This document shows positions 5,971-6,664 of a stretch of 6,664 bases of DNA, piece after piece. Source of the stretch: CAZOVB01 sp964583095. GTDB lineage: Bacteria; Planctomycetota; Phycisphaerae; SM23-33. Position numbers and translations under genes: made by a program. The stretch covers positions 1 to 6,664 of the forward strand of contig CAZOVB010000117.1 of the NCBI GenBank assembly GCA_964583095.1. Reading direction: 5' to 3'. Position 1 is the stretch's first letter. Every line of letters starts with the position of its first letter. The notes under the pieces are model-generated. The model had not been told where the DNA came from and made no database searches. It saw only the letters and a program-made list of their open reading frames with translations.

Positions 5971-6650
5971 AGCGGAGCGAGATCAACAGGCACCTGGCCG
6001 AGGGCAAGGCGTTCCTGGCAGAGCAGAATTTCTACCTGCCCGCCTGGGCGATGTGGAGCGTGGAGGACTGGAAGCGGGCCGGGCCCGAGGCCGACGAAAT
6101 CCGCCGCTGCAAGCTCGGCTGGGATCTGACCGACTTCGGCAAGGGCGACTACGAGAAGTTCGGCCTGCTGCTCTTCACGATCCGCAACGGGGTGCCCGGG
6201 CAGGTGGATCAGCCGGCGGCCAAGGACTACTGCGAGAAAATCCTGCTGGTCAGTCCGGGCCAGATGACGCCCACGCACTTTCACTGGAGCAAGATGGAGG
6301 ACATCATCAACCGTTGCGGGGCAGTGCTGGTGCTCAAGCTCTGGCAGGCCGAGCCGGACAGCGAAGAGCCCAGCCAGACCGAGCCGATCACCGTGAGCAT
6401 CGACGGCATTTCCAGGACCTTTTCACCGGGCCAGGAGGTCCGTCTCCAGCCCGGTCAGTCCATTACGCTGCCCCCGTACGTGTATCATCTTTTCTACGCG
6501 GAGGGTTCGAAGGTGCTGGCCGGCGAGGTCTCCCGGGTCAACGACGACGAGCGGGACAATCGGTTCCTGCACCCGCTGCCCCGCTTTCCCGAGATCGAGG
6601 AGGACGAGGCGCCGCTGCACCTGCTTTGCGGAGAATATCCGCCGGCCTAG
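5967..6650 (+). CDS. D-lyxose ketol-isomerase (cupin fold)
   Basis: The product has 227 residues, the usual length of bacterial D-lyxose isomerase (EC 5.3.1.15), a cytoplasmic metal-dependent enzyme that interconverts D-lyxose and D-xylulose and often D-mannose and D-fructose. The metal-site signature THFHWSKMEDIINR (103-116) gives His104, His106 and Glu111, and His174 in PYVYHLFY is the fourth ligand. This matches the His/His/Glu/His set known in the E. coli O157 enzyme at nearly identical numbering. The family N-terminus (MKRSEIN, then the aromatic stretch FYLPAWAMW at 22-30) and the C-terminal SRVNDDERDNRF (189-200) are intact. The ATG lies inside ATGA, overlapping the propeller stop, with GGAAG 7 nt upstream, so the two are probably co-transcribed and translationally coupled. 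An in-frame ATG at 5919 would add 16 residues unrelated to the family. Substrate preference cannot be read from sequence. Confidence 0.93.
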   Translation: MKRSEINRHLAEGKAFLAEQNFYLPAWAMWSVEDWKRAGPEADEIRRCKLGWDLTDFGKGDYEKFGLLLFTIRNGVPGQVDQPAAKDYCEKILLVSPGQMTPTHFHWSKMEDIINRCGAVLVLKLWQAEPDSEEPSQTEPITVSIDGISRTFSPGQEVRLQPGQSITLPPYVYHLFYAEGSKVLAGEVSRVNDDERDNRFLHPLPRFPEIEEDEAPLHLLCGEYPPA

Positions 6651-6664
6651 GCGGTGCTGCCTAG
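6647..6664 (+). other. Hairpin at the end of the isomerase gene, cut by the window edge
   Basis: CTAGGC (6647-6652), spanning the TAG stop, pairs with GCCTAG (6659-6664) around a 6-nt loop, and the last base of the window closes the stem. It could be the first part of an intrinsic terminator, but whether a T-run follows lies outside the window. Confidence 0.35.

Overview
The window is a GC-rich bacterial chromosomal segment, most likely from a planctomycete or a relative. The best clue is the secreted PQQ-type beta-propeller, whose mature N-terminus begins GDWAQWLGPERDG. This is the style of the large BamB/PQQ-like propeller families of Planctomycetota. GC-rich codon use, long antisense shadow frames and a histidine tRNA without a complete encoded CCA end are compatible with this but do not prove it. 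I see no transposase, integrase, CRISPR array or phage gene.

Layout. A tRNA-His(GTG) lies at 3-77 on the + strand, followed by a small hairpin and a strong intrinsic terminator (140-171). Three genes then run on the minus strand, in transcription order: a cytoplasmic-looking ankyrin-repeat protein (4489 to 3233), a secreted alpha-helical TPR-like protein (3116 to 1773) and a multi-spanning GT-C type glycosyltransferase (1744 to 170). The last two are 28 nt apart and look like one operon, with a perfect Shine-Dalgarno (SD) and a possible own promoter ahead of the TPR-like gene. The glycosyltransferase converges on the tRNA, and its stop codon touches the T-run of the tRNA terminator.

A divergent control region of about 200 bp (4490-4695) separates the ankyrin gene from a + strand pair: the exported beta-propeller (4696-5970) and a cupin D-lyxose isomerase (5967-6650), joined by a 4-nt ATGA overlap. 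The control region holds candidate promoters on both strands, a 12-bp direct repeat with a 21-bp offset that overlaps the ankyrin -35 box, and a nested stem in the leader of the propeller mRNA.

How they work together. The isomerase interconverts D-lyxose and D-xylulose (often D-mannose and D-fructose as well). The propeller is probably a periplasmic or surface scaffold or binding protein, so the pair may belong to sugar use, but this is inference. The TPR-like protein and glycosyltransferase both act at or outside the membrane, so joint envelope glycan work is plausible. No clearly new system is visible. The most unusual points are the apparent ATC start codon of the ankyrin gene and the organised divergent promoter region.
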